From contig JAZHDD010000023.1 of the NCBI GenBank assembly GCA_036541255.1, forward strand, positions 124,001 to 188,000: a stretch of 64,000 bases of DNA, read 5' to 3'. Of this stretch, positions 43,874 through 53,267 are shown piece after piece. Positions within the stretch are counted from its first letter, which is position 1. Every line of letters starts with the position of its first letter. Source of the DNA: Paucidesulfovibrio sp036541255. GTDB taxonomy: Bacteria; Desulfobacterota; Desulfovibrionia; Desulfovibrionales; Desulfovibrionaceae. Below the pieces are notes generated by a model. That model saw only the letters and a list, made by a program, of their open reading frames with translations, did not search any database and was not told where the DNA came from. Position numbers and translations under genes: made by a program.

Positions 43874-43976
43874 GACACTTCGTGCATTCGATGAAAAAAA
43901 GGCAAAACACGACGCACGCCTTGCGTCCCGGCCCTGTTCAGGCTAGAAGATGAAACAATCCCGAGGAAAAAGGCCC

Positions 43977-44843
43977 ATGTCCAAGCTCAAGACCCTGCTC
44001 CTGCACCCCGATCCTGACGTTCGCAGCCAACTGCGCCGCAAGCTCTCGGCAGTGCCGTTTCTGCAGGTGCTGGGCGAGGCCGTCTCGGCTTTCGAAGCGC
44101 TGGAACTGCTGGAGTGCGTCAATTACGGCGTCTTTTTCGTGGGGCTGGATCTGGCCGAGGGCGTCAGCGGCATGGAGCTGGCCCAGATCCTCAAATCCCG
44201 CAAGGACCGGCCCGCCCTGGTGCTCATCAGCGAAGACGAAGCCAAGGCCTATGCCGCCTTTGAGCTGGGCGCGCTGGACTACATCATCTGGCCGCCCACG
44301 GACGACCGCCTGGAACTGACCCTGGAAAAGCTGCGCGATTTCAAGTCCCGGTTCCGCGAAGTGCCGGAACCTTCGGACTGGCGCGACACCGAAGCGGGTG
44401 AGCAGACCTCGGAGCAGACCGTGCGCCTGCCCCTGGACGAGGACGAGCAGGAAAGCTTCCTGGCCGCGCTCAAGCACGCCTGGAACTCCTCTCACAAGAC
44501 CAGCCCGGAGATCGACAAGCTGGCCGTGAACCAGGACGGCAAGACCCTGCTCATCCCCTACACGCAGATCATCTTTGTGGAGGCGTACGAGGATTATTCG
44601 TACGTGCACACCAGCGGGCAGAAATTCCTCTCCTCGCACCGGCTCAAAAATCTCGAGGACCGGCTGGAACCGCATCGTTTCTTCCGGGTCCACAGAAAAT
44701 ATCTGGTCAATCTGGACATGGTCACGGAGATCGCCAGCCTGCCCGGCAGCAACTTCATGCTGCGCACGGCCGGACGCACGCGCATCGAACTGCCCATTTC
44801 CCGGCGCAGAATCGCCAAACTCAAACAGATTCTGGGCTTCTGA
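43977..44843 (+). CDS. LytTR-family response regulator with atypical receiver
   Basis: This is a DNA-binding regulator of 288 residues with a receiver-like domain (about 5-120), a charged linker (about 125-175) and a C-terminal LytTR domain (about 185-288). The LytTR domain has IIFVEAYEDYSYVHT, FFRVHRKYLVNLD and IELPISRRR. In the receiver, the acceptor Asp is plausible (VGLDLAEG) but the conserved Lys is replaced by Trp (YIIWPP), and the acidic pair reads HPDPD, so phosphorylation may be altered. The ATG at 43977 follows GAGGAAAAAGG; an ATG at 43950 lacks such a site. Its target is not evident; acs follows. Confidence 0.9.
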   Translation: MSKLKTLLLHPDPDVRSQLRRKLSAVPFLQVLGEAVSAFEALELLECVNYGVFFVGLDLAEGVSGMELAQILKSRKDRPALVLISEDEAKAYAAFELGALDYIIWPPTDDRLELTLEKLRDFKSRFREVPEPSDWRDTEAGEQTSEQTVRLPLDEDEQESFLAALKHAWNSSHKTSPEIDKLAVNQDGKTLLIPYTQIIFVEAYEDYSYVHTSGQKFLSSHRLKNLEDRLEPHRFFRVHRKYLVNLDMVTEIASLPGSNFMLRTAGRTRIELPISRRRIAKLKQILGF

Positions 44844-44998
44844 TAGAGGTAACAGACCCGCTCACCGGACCGGGCAGGCCTTTGGCCGAACAATCATGGC
44901 GAAAGGACCGGCCAGCGGAAATGCTGGATATGGTCAGGCAAGCGGAACAATGGGAGCAGGCGGAACAGCCCGGACAGGGCACCGCTCTGGAGACGCAG

Positions 44999-46918
44999 AT
45001 GGAAGATCGCGAAACCTTGGAAAGCCTCCTGCGCGAGGAAAGGGCCATACGGCCCTTGCCGCAGTTCGTGGTCGAGGCCAACCTCAAACCGGCCCAGGTT
45101 CAGGAACTCCGGGAACGGGCAGCGGCCGATCCCCGAGCCTATTGGGAAGAAGCCGCGGACCAGCTGGAATGGTTCCGCAAGTGGGACACGGTTCTGGACG
45201 AGAGCCAAGCCCCGTTTTACCGCTGGTTTCCGGGCGCGCGCTGCAACATCGTGCACAACGCTCTGGACCGCCACATCGAAACCGCCAACAAGAACAAGCT
45301 GGCCCTGATCTGGGAAGGCGAACCCGGCGACACGCGCAAATACACCTATTTCGAACTGCACCGCGAAGTGAACCGCTTTGCCAATGCTCTGCGCTCCCTG
45401 GGCATCCGCAAGGGCGACTGCGTGGCCATCTACATGCCCCCCCTGCCCGAGACCGTCATGGCCATGCTGGCCTGCGCCAAGATCGGCGCGGTGCACACCC
45501 TGGTCTACGCTGGCTTCTCGGCCAAGGCCCTGCGCCAACGCGTCAACGACTGCAAGGCCAAGGCCCTGGTCACGGCGGACGGCTACTACCGCAACGGCAA
45601 GGTCCTGCGCCTCAAGGAAGTGGTGGATCAGGCCTTGATCGGCGCCTGCGCCGAATGCGTGGAATCGGTCATCGTGGCCCGCCGTACCGGCGGCGACGCG
45701 GAAATGATGGATGGACGCGACTTTTGGTATGAAGAGCTGGTGCGACAGGAGCGCAAGGAAGCCGTGGCCGAAGTGCTGGACGCCTCGGACCCGCTCTTTC
45801 TGCTGCACACCTCCGGGGCCACGGGACGGCCCAAGGCCGTTATCCACAGCCACGGCGGCTACATGGTCGGGGTGCACCGCACCTTCAACCACGTCTTCGA
45901 CGTCAAACCCACGGACATTTTCTGGTGCACGGCCGATCCGGGCTGGATCATGGGCCATACCGCGGCCATTTACGGCCCGCTCCTGGCCGGGACCACCACG
46001 GTCCTCTACGAGGGCCACCCCAATTATCCCCAGGCGGACCGACTCTGGAGCATCGTGGAGCGCTACGGCGTGACCGCGTTCTATTCCACGCCCACCACCA
46101 TCCGCACCCTGATGCGTTTCGGCAGCCACTATCCGAAACAGCGCGACCTTTCCAGCCTGCGCCTCTTGGGCACGGCAGGGGAACCCCTGGACCCCGAGAC
46201 CTGGACCTGGCTGCACAAGTACATCGGAGGGGAAAGCTGCCCGGTCCTGGACATCTGGTGGCAGACCGAAACCGGCATGTTCATGATCGCGCCCATGCCC
46301 GTGAGCGTGCTCAAACCCGGCTCCGTTGCCCGGGCCCTGCCCGGCGTGGAAGCCGACGTGGTGGACCTGGACGGCGCCCCCATGCCGCCCGGCGAGGCGG
46401 GATTCCTGGTTCTGCGCGGCCCCTGGCCCGCCATGATGACCGGGCTGCACGACTCCCCGGAGAGTTACCGGGCCTATTTCGAACGCATCCCCGGCCTGTA
46501 TTTTGCGGGCGACGTGGCCCGCAAGGACGAGGACGGCTACATCTGGGTCAAGGGCCGGGCCGACGAGGTCCTGATCATGGCCGGACACCGCATCGGCACC
46601 GCGGACCTGGAAGAGGCCTTCACCTCGCACCGTGCCGTTGCCGAGGCCGCCGTGGTGGGACTGCCCGACCGCGTCAAGGGGGAAACCGCCAAGGCCTTCG
46701 TTGTCCTTGCACAGGACGTGGAGCCCTCCGACGACCTGCTGCGTGAACTGGAACGGCATGTGCGCGACGAACTGGGACCCATCGCGGCCATCCGCAGCAT
46801 CGAATTCCGCGACTCCCTGCCCAAGACCCGCAGCGGCAAGATTCTGCGCCGCGCCCTACGCGCGCAGGAACTGGGCGAGGACATCGACGACCTGCCCTGC
46901 CTGGACCCCGAGAACTGA
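44999..46918 (+). CDS. acsA: acetyl-CoA synthetase (AMP-forming)
   Basis: This enzyme activates acetate to acetyl-CoA through acetyl-AMP. The 639-residue protein has the ANL-superfamily motifs TSGATGRPKAVIHSHGGY (P-loop), WWQTETG, YFAGDVARKDEDGYIWVKGRADEVL and the C-terminal Lys motif SLPKTRSGKILRR, the usual acetylation-controlled lysine. The A8 loop and Acs-specific PFYRWFPGARCNIVHNALDRH are present. Upstream in-frame starts at 44921 (ATG) and 44882 (TTG) add sequence unlike the family; the ATG at 44999 with GGAG gives the normal length. The organism may use acetate or recover it from incomplete oxidation. Confidence 0.93.
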   Translation: MEDRETLESLLREERAIRPLPQFVVEANLKPAQVQELRERAAADPRAYWEEAADQLEWFRKWDTVLDESQAPFYRWFPGARCNIVHNALDRHIETANKNKLALIWEGEPGDTRKYTYFELHREVNRFANALRSLGIRKGDCVAIYMPPLPETVMAMLACAKIGAVHTLVYAGFSAKALRQRVNDCKAKALVTADGYYRNGKVLRLKEVVDQALIGACAECVESVIVARRTGGDAEMMDGRDFWYEELVRQERKEAVAEVLDASDPLFLLHTSGATGRPKAVIHSHGGYMVGVHRTFNHVFDVKPTDIFWCTADPGWIMGHTAAIYGPLLAGTTTVLYEGHPNYPQADRLWSIVERYGVTAFYSTPTTIRTLMRFGSHYPKQRDLSSLRLLGTAGEPLDPETWTWLHKYIGGESCPVLDIWWQTETGMFMIAPMPVSVLKPGSVARALPGVEADVVDLDGAPMPPGEAGFLVLRGPWPAMMTGLHDSPESYRAYFERIPGLYFAGDVARKDEDGYIWVKGRADEVLIMAGHRIGTADLEEAFTSHRAVAEAAVVGLPDRVKGETAKAFVVLAQDVEPSDDLLRELERHVRDELGPIAAIRSIEFRDSLPKTRSGKILRRALRAQELGEDIDDLPCLDPEN

Positions 46919-47069
46919 CGCGCTTCCAGCAAAAAGTCCGGAGATTCGTTCTTGGCCGGGCAGCCCTGCCGCACTGATCTCTGCCGACTCGCCCCCTTGT
47001 CTTTTCCCCGTGTCGTGCTATGCTGGCAGGGCTGTTTCCTGTCATGCACGATCAACGGGGCCCGAAAAG

Positions 47070-49271
47070 ATGATCCCGCAAAGAAACACTACCGCAATCC
47101 AATGCGCGCTGCTCGTTGCCCTTGCCTATGCCGCCGGAGGCTTTCTCTGGATTCTGCTCTCGGACCGGGCCGTGGAAGCGCTGGTGGCCACCCCCCGCAC
47201 GCTCGGCATCATCCAGACCTACAAGGGCTGGTTCTTTATTCTGTTCACGGCGGTCCTCCTGTTTTTTGTGGTGCTCCGTCTGCAAAAAAAAGCGGCGCAG
47301 GCCGAATGGGAAAGCGGCCGGATTACGAACCAATATCACTCCGCCCTGGAAGCGCTTCCGCTCGCGGCGCAGGGGTATGACGAAGAGCGGCGCGTCATTT
47401 TCTGGAACCCGGCCAGCGAAACGCTCTACGGTTACAGCAAATCCGAAGCTCTGGGCCGCCGCCTGGAAGATCTGATCATTCCCCCTGAGATGCGCGACCA
47501 AGTCATACAGGCCATACAGAACTGGCTGGACAACGGCGCGGTCATTCCTCCGGGACAGCTCCACCTGCAGCGGAAAGACGGCAGCCCGGTGACCGTGCAT
47601 TCCACGCACATCATGTTCGAAGGTTCGGCAGGCAAGGAAATGTTCTGCCTGGACATCGATCTTACCGAACAGATCCGCACGACAGAAGCACTCCAGGAAA
47701 GCGAGCGCCAACTGCGGCTGACCATCGACGCCACCAACGACGGCATCTGGGACTACGACCTCTCCACCGATGAATTCCGCTATTCGGCCAGATTGGCCAA
47801 CATGCTCGGCCATGCCTGGGGCGAACTCCCCACCAAGGGCTGCTTCTGCCGCAACAACATCCACGTCGACGACCTGGAACGCTTCCGCAAGGCCTTTGAC
47901 GACTACCTGGAAGGGCGCACGCCGGAATACAGCGTCGAGTTCCGCCTGCCCCACAAACGCGGCGGCTGGCGCTGGATTTATTCGCGAGGCAGAATCGTGG
48001 CCCGTGACGAGCAGGGACGTCCCACCCGCATCATCGGCGCGCACACGGACATCTCCGAACTCAAGGACACCCAGGAAAAACTGCGCCGGGCCAGGGACCA
48101 GGCCGAGGCGGCCTCGCGCTCCAAAAGCGAATTTCTGGCCAATATGAGCCACGAACTGCGCACGCCGCTCAACGGCCTCATGGGCATGCTCCAACTGCTC
48201 GGACTGGAAAATCTGCCTCCTGAACATCGGGAATATGTGGATACGGCCCTGGCTTCGGGCCGCAGCCTGCTTTCCATCATCGGCGACGTGCTCGATTTCT
48301 CCAAACTGGAGGCGGGCATCCTGGACCTGCGCAACGAACCGTTCCATCTGCGCAAAGCACTGGAGACGGTTATCGGGAACTTCACGATTATCGCCGAGGA
48401 CAAGGGCCTGGATTTGCGTCTGCAAATCGACGATGGCGTACCCGAAGTCGTTGTGGGCGACGGCGGCCGGCTGCGTCAGATTCTCTTCAACCTGGTGGGC
48501 AATGCCCTGAAGTTCACGGAGGCTGGGCATGTCGAACTCTCCGTTGACCGGCTCCCCTCGTCCACGCACGGCGGCATCCGGCTGCTCTTCCAGGTCGCGG
48601 ACACGGGCATCGGCATTTCCGAACGGCATATGGACCACATCTTCGGAGCATTCACCCAGGTGGACGGCTCCTATGCCCGCCGCTACCAGGGCGCGGGCCT
48701 GGGTCTGGGCATCGTGCGGCGTCTTACCAACCTCATGGGAGGTAGTGTGGCCGTGGACAGCGAGCCTGGGCAGGGTTCGCGCTTTTTCGTGAACCTGCGC
48801 TTCAGCGAGGCGGCCCCGAGCATCATGCCTGTCCACGAAGCCGCAATCGACACGGCGAGCGGCCCCCTGCACCTGCTTCTGGCCGAGGACGACCGTGTCA
48901 ACCAGATCATGGCCAAACGCATGCTGGAACGGCTCGGCCACACCGTGGACTGCGCATCCAACGGCAAACAGGCGCTGGAGCTGCTGCGTGACCGGAAATA
49001 CGACTGCGTGCTCATGGACGTGCAGATGCCCGTCATGGACGGCCTTGCCGCAACCCGTGCCCTGCGTGCGGCACACGCCGCCGGGGAGATGCACTGGGTG
49101 CCCATCATCGCGCTCACGGCACACGCCATGACCGGTGACAGGGAAAAATTCCTGGAGGCGGGCATGGACGGGTATCTTTCCAAGCCCGTGGACATCCAGG
49201 CACTGGCCCAGGCGCTGGTTTCGCTTGTTTCCAAAGCAAGCCGTCAGGGACCAGCACGCTCCAAGGACTGA
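47070..49271 (+). CDS. hybrid sensor histidine kinase with PAS domains
   Basis: This 733-residue membrane kinase has two N-terminal helices (about 10-30 and 58-76) enclosing a short loop, then two PAS domains (about 90-205 and 215-345). HisKA (FLANMSHELRTPL), HATPase (NLVGNALKF, DTGIGIS, GAGLGLGIV) and a C-terminal receiver (LLAEDDRVNQ, CVLMDVQMPVMDG, Lys in YLSKPVD) follow; all are intact. It would autophosphorylate and pass phosphate to its own receiver, then onward through an unseen Hpt protein. The ATG at 47070 is the start of the membrane segment; the frame upstream overlaps acsA and is excluded. The ribosome site is weak. Confidence 0.92.
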   Translation: MIPQRNTTAIQCALLVALAYAAGGFLWILLSDRAVEALVATPRTLGIIQTYKGWFFILFTAVLLFFVVLRLQKKAAQAEWESGRITNQYHSALEALPLAAQGYDEERRVIFWNPASETLYGYSKSEALGRRLEDLIIPPEMRDQVIQAIQNWLDNGAVIPPGQLHLQRKDGSPVTVHSTHIMFEGSAGKEMFCLDIDLTEQIRTTEALQESERQLRLTIDATNDGIWDYDLSTDEFRYSARLANMLGHAWGELPTKGCFCRNNIHVDDLERFRKAFDDYLEGRTPEYSVEFRLPHKRGGWRWIYSRGRIVARDEQGRPTRIIGAHTDISELKDTQEKLRRARDQAEAASRSKSEFLANMSHELRTPLNGLMGMLQLLGLENLPPEHREYVDTALASGRSLLSIIGDVLDFSKLEAGILDLRNEPFHLRKALETVIGNFTIIAEDKGLDLRLQIDDGVPEVVVGDGGRLRQILFNLVGNALKFTEAGHVELSVDRLPSSTHGGIRLLFQVADTGIGISERHMDHIFGAFTQVDGSYARRYQGAGLGLGIVRRLTNLMGGSVAVDSEPGQGSRFFVNLRFSEAAPSIMPVHEAAIDTASGPLHLLLAEDDRVNQIMAKRMLERLGHTVDCASNGKQALELLRDRKYDCVLMDVQMPVMDGLAATRALRAAHAAGEMHWVPIIALTAHAMTGDREKFLEAGMDGYLSKPVDIQALAQALVSLVSKASRQGPARSKD

Positions 49272-49323
49272 TTTCCATTGCCCCGAAGCGCTGCAACGGC
49301 TATCATCTCCATTGGAGAACACG

Positions 49324-49851
49324 ATGCCGGACAGTTGGAAAAAAGCCCTGCGCGACACCCCCGAAAGGAAAAAAAGCCACTATGTTCGGGATTTTTTCCT
49401 TGTGTTGCTTGGACTGCTCATGGTCTTCATCTTTTTCCAGAGCCAGTCCCGGTTCGACTTCGATCCGCGCGGATACAAGGGGGCAAAGCACGACCCCCGC
49501 AAAATAGTCTACAGCGGCCCGCTCAAACCGGAAAATCTCAATCTCGGCCCCAAGGAACTGCGCCCCCTGGAAAAGCTCCTGGCCTCGGAAGACCGGAACT
49601 ACACGCAGGTGCGCATCCATATCGAAGCCCAGGACAGCTACGGCGCAATGGACAGCCAGACCCAGTTGCGCTTCTGGTGTTCCATGACCATGGGCGATGG
49701 CCGCACGGTCAGGTCCGTGATCATGCGCAGCACGCGCAAGGACCTGGTGCAAAACCTGACGAAACGGTTGCGGCGCGATCTCGACGAATATCGTGAAACC
49801 CTGCGTAATACAGGCAAAAAGAACGTCGAGAGCTTCACGAACACCATGTAG
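49324..49851 (+). CDS. unknown single-helix membrane protein
   Basis: This 175-residue protein has a basic N-terminus (KKALRDTPERKK), one membrane helix (about 26-44, FFLVLLGLLMVFIFF) and a hydrophilic extracytoplasmic domain. That domain is rich in Arg and Gln, with a strand pattern TQVRIHIEAQDSYGAMDSQTQL. I recognise no family. The ATG at 49324 follows TGGAGAAC. It lies 52 bases after the hybrid kinase and 84 before lepA on the same strand, so it may share a transcript with either. Confidence 0.75.
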   Translation: MPDSWKKALRDTPERKKSHYVRDFFLVLLGLLMVFIFFQSQSRFDFDPRGYKGAKHDPRKIVYSGPLKPENLNLGPKELRPLEKLLASEDRNYTQVRIHIEAQDSYGAMDSQTQLRFWCSMTMGDGRTVRSVIMRSTRKDLVQNLTKRLRRDLDEYRETLRNTGKKNVESFTNTM

Positions 49852-49935
49852 CGCCCGGCCCTATTAGACAGCCGGACGCAAATCCTTTACAAGTGGCTCC
49901 ACCTAACCTTTCGAAGCCATGGACCCATACCCCAT

Positions 49936-51738
49936 ATGAACACTGCGAACATTCGCAACTTCAGCATCATCGCCCACATCGACCACGGCAAGTCCACGCT
50001 GGCCGACCGTATCCTCGAGCTCACCGGGCTCGTTTCGGACCGGGACAAAAAGGCCCAGTACCTGGACCGCATGGATCTGGAACGCGAGCGGGGCATCACC
50101 ATCAAGGCCCAGACCGTGCGCATTCCCTATACGGCGCCGGACGGGACCAAGTACGTACTCAACCTCATCGACACGCCCGGACACGTGGACTTCAGCTATG
50201 AAGTCTCGCGCTCCCTGGCCGCCTGCGAAGGCGCGCTGCTGGTGGTGGACGCCACCCAAGGCGTGGAAGCCCAGACCCTGGCCAACGTCTATCTGGCCCT
50301 GGACAACGACCTGGAGGTCATCCCGGTCCTGAACAAGGTGGACCTGCCCAGCGCCGATGTCGAACGGGTGGCCGAAGAGATCGAGGAAATCATCGGCCTG
50401 GACGCCTCGGGCGCCGTGGCTGTGAGCGCCAAGACCGGCCTGAACGTGGAGCAGGTGCTGGAACAGATCGTGAGCCAGCTGCCCGCGCCCAAGGGCGACC
50501 CGGACGCGCCGCTCAAGGCCCTGATCTTCGACTCCTGGTACGACTCCTACCAGGGCGTGGTCGTGCTCTTCCGGATCATCGACGGCAGCCTGCGCAAGGG
50601 CCGCCAGATCCGCATCTTTTCCACGAAAAACGACTTCGAGGTCACCAAGCTGGGCGTGTTCTCGCCCGGTCCCATCGACGTCAAGGAACTGGGGCCCGGC
50701 GAAGTGGGCTTTCTCTGCGCCTCCATGAAGGAACTGGGCGACGCGCCCGTGGGTGACACCATCACCTACCCGGAACGGCCCACCACCGATCCCTATCCGG
50801 GATTCCAGAAGGTCAAGCCCATGGTCTTTGCCGGACTCTACCCGGTGGAGCCCGCCGAATACGAAACCCTCAAGACCGCCCTGGAAAAACTCCAGCTCAA
50901 CGACGCGGCCTTCACCTTCGAGCCCGAGACCTCCCAGGCCCTGGGCTTCGGCTTCCGCTGCGGCTTTCTCGGGCTGCTGCACATCGAAATCATCCAGGAA
51001 CGCCTGGAGCGTGAATTCGAGGCCAAGCTGATCACCACCGCCCCCTCGGTGGTCTATCAGGTGCGCAGTGCGGACGGCGAGGAACTGATCATCGACAACC
51101 CGAGCAAGCTGCCCGACCCGCAGAAGATCGACGTGGTGCGCGAGCCCTTTGTGCGCCTGGATGTGCACGTGCCCAACGACTATGTCGGCGCGGTCCTGGC
51201 CCTGTGCGAAGAAAAGCGCGGCCTGCAGAAGAACATCAACTACGTCGGCCAGAACAGAGTAATCATCACCTACGAGATTCCCTTTGCCGAGATCATGTAC
51301 GATTTCTTTGACCGGCTGAAGTCGTCCACCAAGGGCTACGCCTCCCTGGACTACGAGATCATCGACTACCGCGAGGCGGACATGATCAAGCTGGACATCC
51401 TCATCAACGGCGACCCGGTGGACGCCTTTTCGGTCATCGTGCACCGCGAGAACGCGCCGCGCATGGGCCGCAACCTGGCCCTGCGCCTGAAGCGCTCCAT
51501 CCCGCGCCAGATGTTCGAAGTGGTCATCCAGGCGGCCATCGGCCGCAAGATCGTGGCCAAGGAACGCAACGCGCCCTTCCGCAAGGACGTGACGGCCAAG
51601 TGCTATGGCGGCGACATTACCCGCAAGCGCAAGCTCCTGGAAAAACAAAAGGAAGGCAAGAAGCGCATGCGCCGCATGGGCAACGTGGAAATCCCGCAGG
51701 AAGCCTTCCTCTCCGTGCTCAAGGCCGGGGACGAATAA
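49936..51738 (+). CDS. lepA: elongation factor 4 (LepA)
   Basis: LepA is a ribosome-binding GTPase that helps translation under stress and in initiation. The 600-residue protein has the GTPase domain with G1 AHIDHGKS, G3 DTPGHVDF and G4 NKVDLPS, an EF-G-like domain II, and the LepA-specific C-terminal domain (ending GNVEIPQEAFLSVLK). All motifs are intact and the length is standard. The ATG at 49936 follows no strong ribosome site. It is followed by two signal peptidase genes on the same strand, the order known from many bacteria (lepA-lepB). Confidence 0.97.
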   Translation: MNTANIRNFSIIAHIDHGKSTLADRILELTGLVSDRDKKAQYLDRMDLERERGITIKAQTVRIPYTAPDGTKYVLNLIDTPGHVDFSYEVSRSLAACEGALLVVDATQGVEAQTLANVYLALDNDLEVIPVLNKVDLPSADVERVAEEIEEIIGLDASGAVAVSAKTGLNVEQVLEQIVSQLPAPKGDPDAPLKALIFDSWYDSYQGVVVLFRIIDGSLRKGRQIRIFSTKNDFEVTKLGVFSPGPIDVKELGPGEVGFLCASMKELGDAPVGDTITYPERPTTDPYPGFQKVKPMVFAGLYPVEPAEYETLKTALEKLQLNDAAFTFEPETSQALGFGFRCGFLGLLHIEIIQERLEREFEAKLITTAPSVVYQVRSADGEELIIDNPSKLPDPQKIDVVREPFVRLDVHVPNDYVGAVLALCEEKRGLQKNINYVGQNRVIITYEIPFAEIMYDFFDRLKSSTKGYASLDYEIIDYREADMIKLDILINGDPVDAFSVIVHRENAPRMGRNLALRLKRSIPRQMFEVVIQAAIGRKIVAKERNAPFRKDVTAKCYGGDITRKRKLLEKQKEGKKRMRRMGNVEIPQEAFLSVLKAGDE

Positions 51739-51770
51739 CCCCCCGTCGCAACTTCAAAGGAACCACCTGC

Positions 51771-52403
51771 ATGACTCCCAGCAAGCAGTCCACAGCCGCA
51801 GAACAGTCCCTGGCCAAACTCAAGGAATGGGGCGAAGCCATTCTCATCGCCCTGGTCCTGGCCCTGTTCATCCGCTCCTTCGTGGTCCAGGCCTTCAAGA
51901 TTCCGTCCGGCTCCATGCTGGAAACGCTCCAGATCGGCGACCATCTTCTGGTCAGCCGCTTTGCCTACGACATCAAGGTGCCCTTCACCAATATCGTGAT
52001 CTTTCCCATGGGCGACCCGCAGCACGGAGACATCATCGTCTTCGAATACCCGGAAGACCCGTCCAAGGACTTCATCAAGCGCGTCATCGGACTGCCCGGC
52101 GACAAGATCGAGATTCGCGGCCAGACCGTGCTGCGCAACGGCGAAGCCCTGACCGAGCCTTACTCACGTCACACCGGAGCGCTGAGCGTGGAACAGCCCC
52201 TGGACATGTTCCAACACCCCTTCACCGTGCCGGAGAACCAATTCTTCGTGCTCGGCGACAACCGCGACGAGTCACGCGATTCGCGCTATTGGGGCTTTGT
52301 GGACCGCGAGGCCATCGTGGGCAAGGCCCTGGTCATCTATTGGTCCTGGAACGGCCAGGACATGAACGTCCGCTGGGACCGTCTCGGCCACTTTTTCGAC
52401 TAG
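51771..52403 (+). CDS. lepB: signal peptidase I, copy 1
   Basis: This enzyme cleaves signal peptides from secreted proteins at the outer face of the inner membrane. The 210-residue protein has one N-terminal helix (about 20-38), box B nucleophile S48 (PSGSML), box D general base K103 (IKRVIGLPGD) and box E GDNRDESRDSR. A short acid/Glu-rich cytosolic head precedes the helix. The ATG at 51771 has AAAGGAACC upstream. It follows lepA by 32 bases and is followed by a second, related copy. Confidence 0.95.
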   Translation: MTPSKQSTAAEQSLAKLKEWGEAILIALVLALFIRSFVVQAFKIPSGSMLETLQIGDHLLVSRFAYDIKVPFTNIVIFPMGDPQHGDIIVFEYPEDPSKDFIKRVIGLPGDKIEIRGQTVLRNGEALTEPYSRHTGALSVEQPLDMFQHPFTVPENQFFVLGDNRDESRDSRYWGFVDREAIVGKALVIYWSWNGQDMNVRWDRLGHFFD

Positions 52404-52490
52404 CCACGGGGGGACGCGGCCCGATCCCCTGCGGCATGATTCCGGCCACTTCCGACCGGACCCACACACCGGACCCACTCAAGGCTCAGC

Positions 52491-53216
52491 ATGCGCGAAC
52501 TTGTCCGCTCCGTCGTCGATTCCTTCCGCTCCAGCCCGCTCACGGCCTCCCTGGTCCTGCTCGGCATCCTCCTGCTGCTCTGGTACGCGTTCCGGCGCCA
52601 CAGAGAGAAAAACAACCTCAGCTCCACGGCGGCTGTCCGCGCCTGGGCCGAATCCATCTTCATCGCCGTGGGACTGGCCCTGTTCATTTCCTCGTTCCTG
52701 GTCCAGGCCTTCAAGATTCCGTCCGGGTCCATGCTGGAAACGCTCCAGATCGGCGACCAGCTCCTGGTCAGCCGCTTTGCCTACGACATCAAGGTGCCCT
52801 TCACCAATATCGTTATCTTTTCCACGGGCGAACCGCAGCACGGCGACGTGATCGTTTTCGAGTATCCCCGCGACCCGTCCAAGGACTTCATCAAACGCGT
52901 CATCGGCCTGCCCGGCGACAGCATCGAAATCCGCAACAAGGTCATCTACCGCAATGACGAGCCCCTGGACGAACCCTACATCCAGCATACGGATCAGCGT
53001 ATTCTGCTGGGCCGACGGGACATCATGGAGCGCTTCGTGGTGCCGGAAAACAAGTTCTTCGTGCTCGGCGACAACCGCGACAACTCGCAGGATTCGCGCT
53101 TCTGGGGATTCGTGGACCGGGGCGTTATCGTGGGCAAGGCCCTGGTCATCTACTGGTCTTGGGACCACAACAAATCGGAAGTACGCTGGGACCGCATCGG
53201 CGACCTGATACGCTAG
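52491..53216 (+). CDS. lepB: signal peptidase I, copy 2
   Basis: This is a second signal peptidase of 241 residues, starting at the ATG at 52491. Unlike copy 1 it has an extra N-terminal helix (about 18-34) before the common helix (about 56-74), giving the two-helix topology of the enterobacterial enzyme. Catalytic S80 and K135 and box E GDNRDNSQDSR are present. Its core is nearly identical to copy 1 over long stretches (for example residues 71-108), at the DNA level too, so the pair arose by recent tandem duplication or is kept alike by gene conversion. Whether the two differ in substrates is unknown. Confidence 0.95.
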   Translation: MRELVRSVVDSFRSSPLTASLVLLGILLLLWYAFRRHREKNNLSSTAAVRAWAESIFIAVGLALFISSFLVQAFKIPSGSMLETLQIGDQLLVSRFAYDIKVPFTNIVIFSTGEPQHGDVIVFEYPRDPSKDFIKRVIGLPGDSIEIRNKVIYRNDEPLDEPYIQHTDQRILLGRRDIMERFVVPENKFFVLGDNRDNSQDSRFWGFVDRGVIVGKALVIYWSWDHNKSEVRWDRIGDLIR

Positions 53217-53267
53217 CCCTGAACCGTGCATCCACCGGCACCGTCCCGACATCTCCGTTGGATTTTT

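Larger units (their letters stand above)
43582..43976. other. 395-base gap upstream of metE and the LytTR gene
   Basis: This shared divergent regulatory region holds no credible gene. The minus-strand leader of metE is about 260 bases long and G+C-rich, with several possible stems (for example around CCGGACCGGCCCGACCGG at 43679-43700). I looked for cobalamin, SAM and SAH riboswitch cores and found none convincing. The promoter-proximal part (43805-43860) is A+T-rich. Confidence 0.6.

Noticed and set aside
43582..43976. Cobalamin, SAM-I or SAH riboswitch upstream of metE
   Set aside because: I looked for the conserved cores of these classes on the minus strand and found only partial, unaligned similarity.
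44882..44998. Longer acetyl-CoA synthetase from TTG 44882 or ATG 44921
   Set aside because: The added residues are Gln/Glu-rich without family similarity, while ATG 44999 has a GGAG site and gives the usual length.
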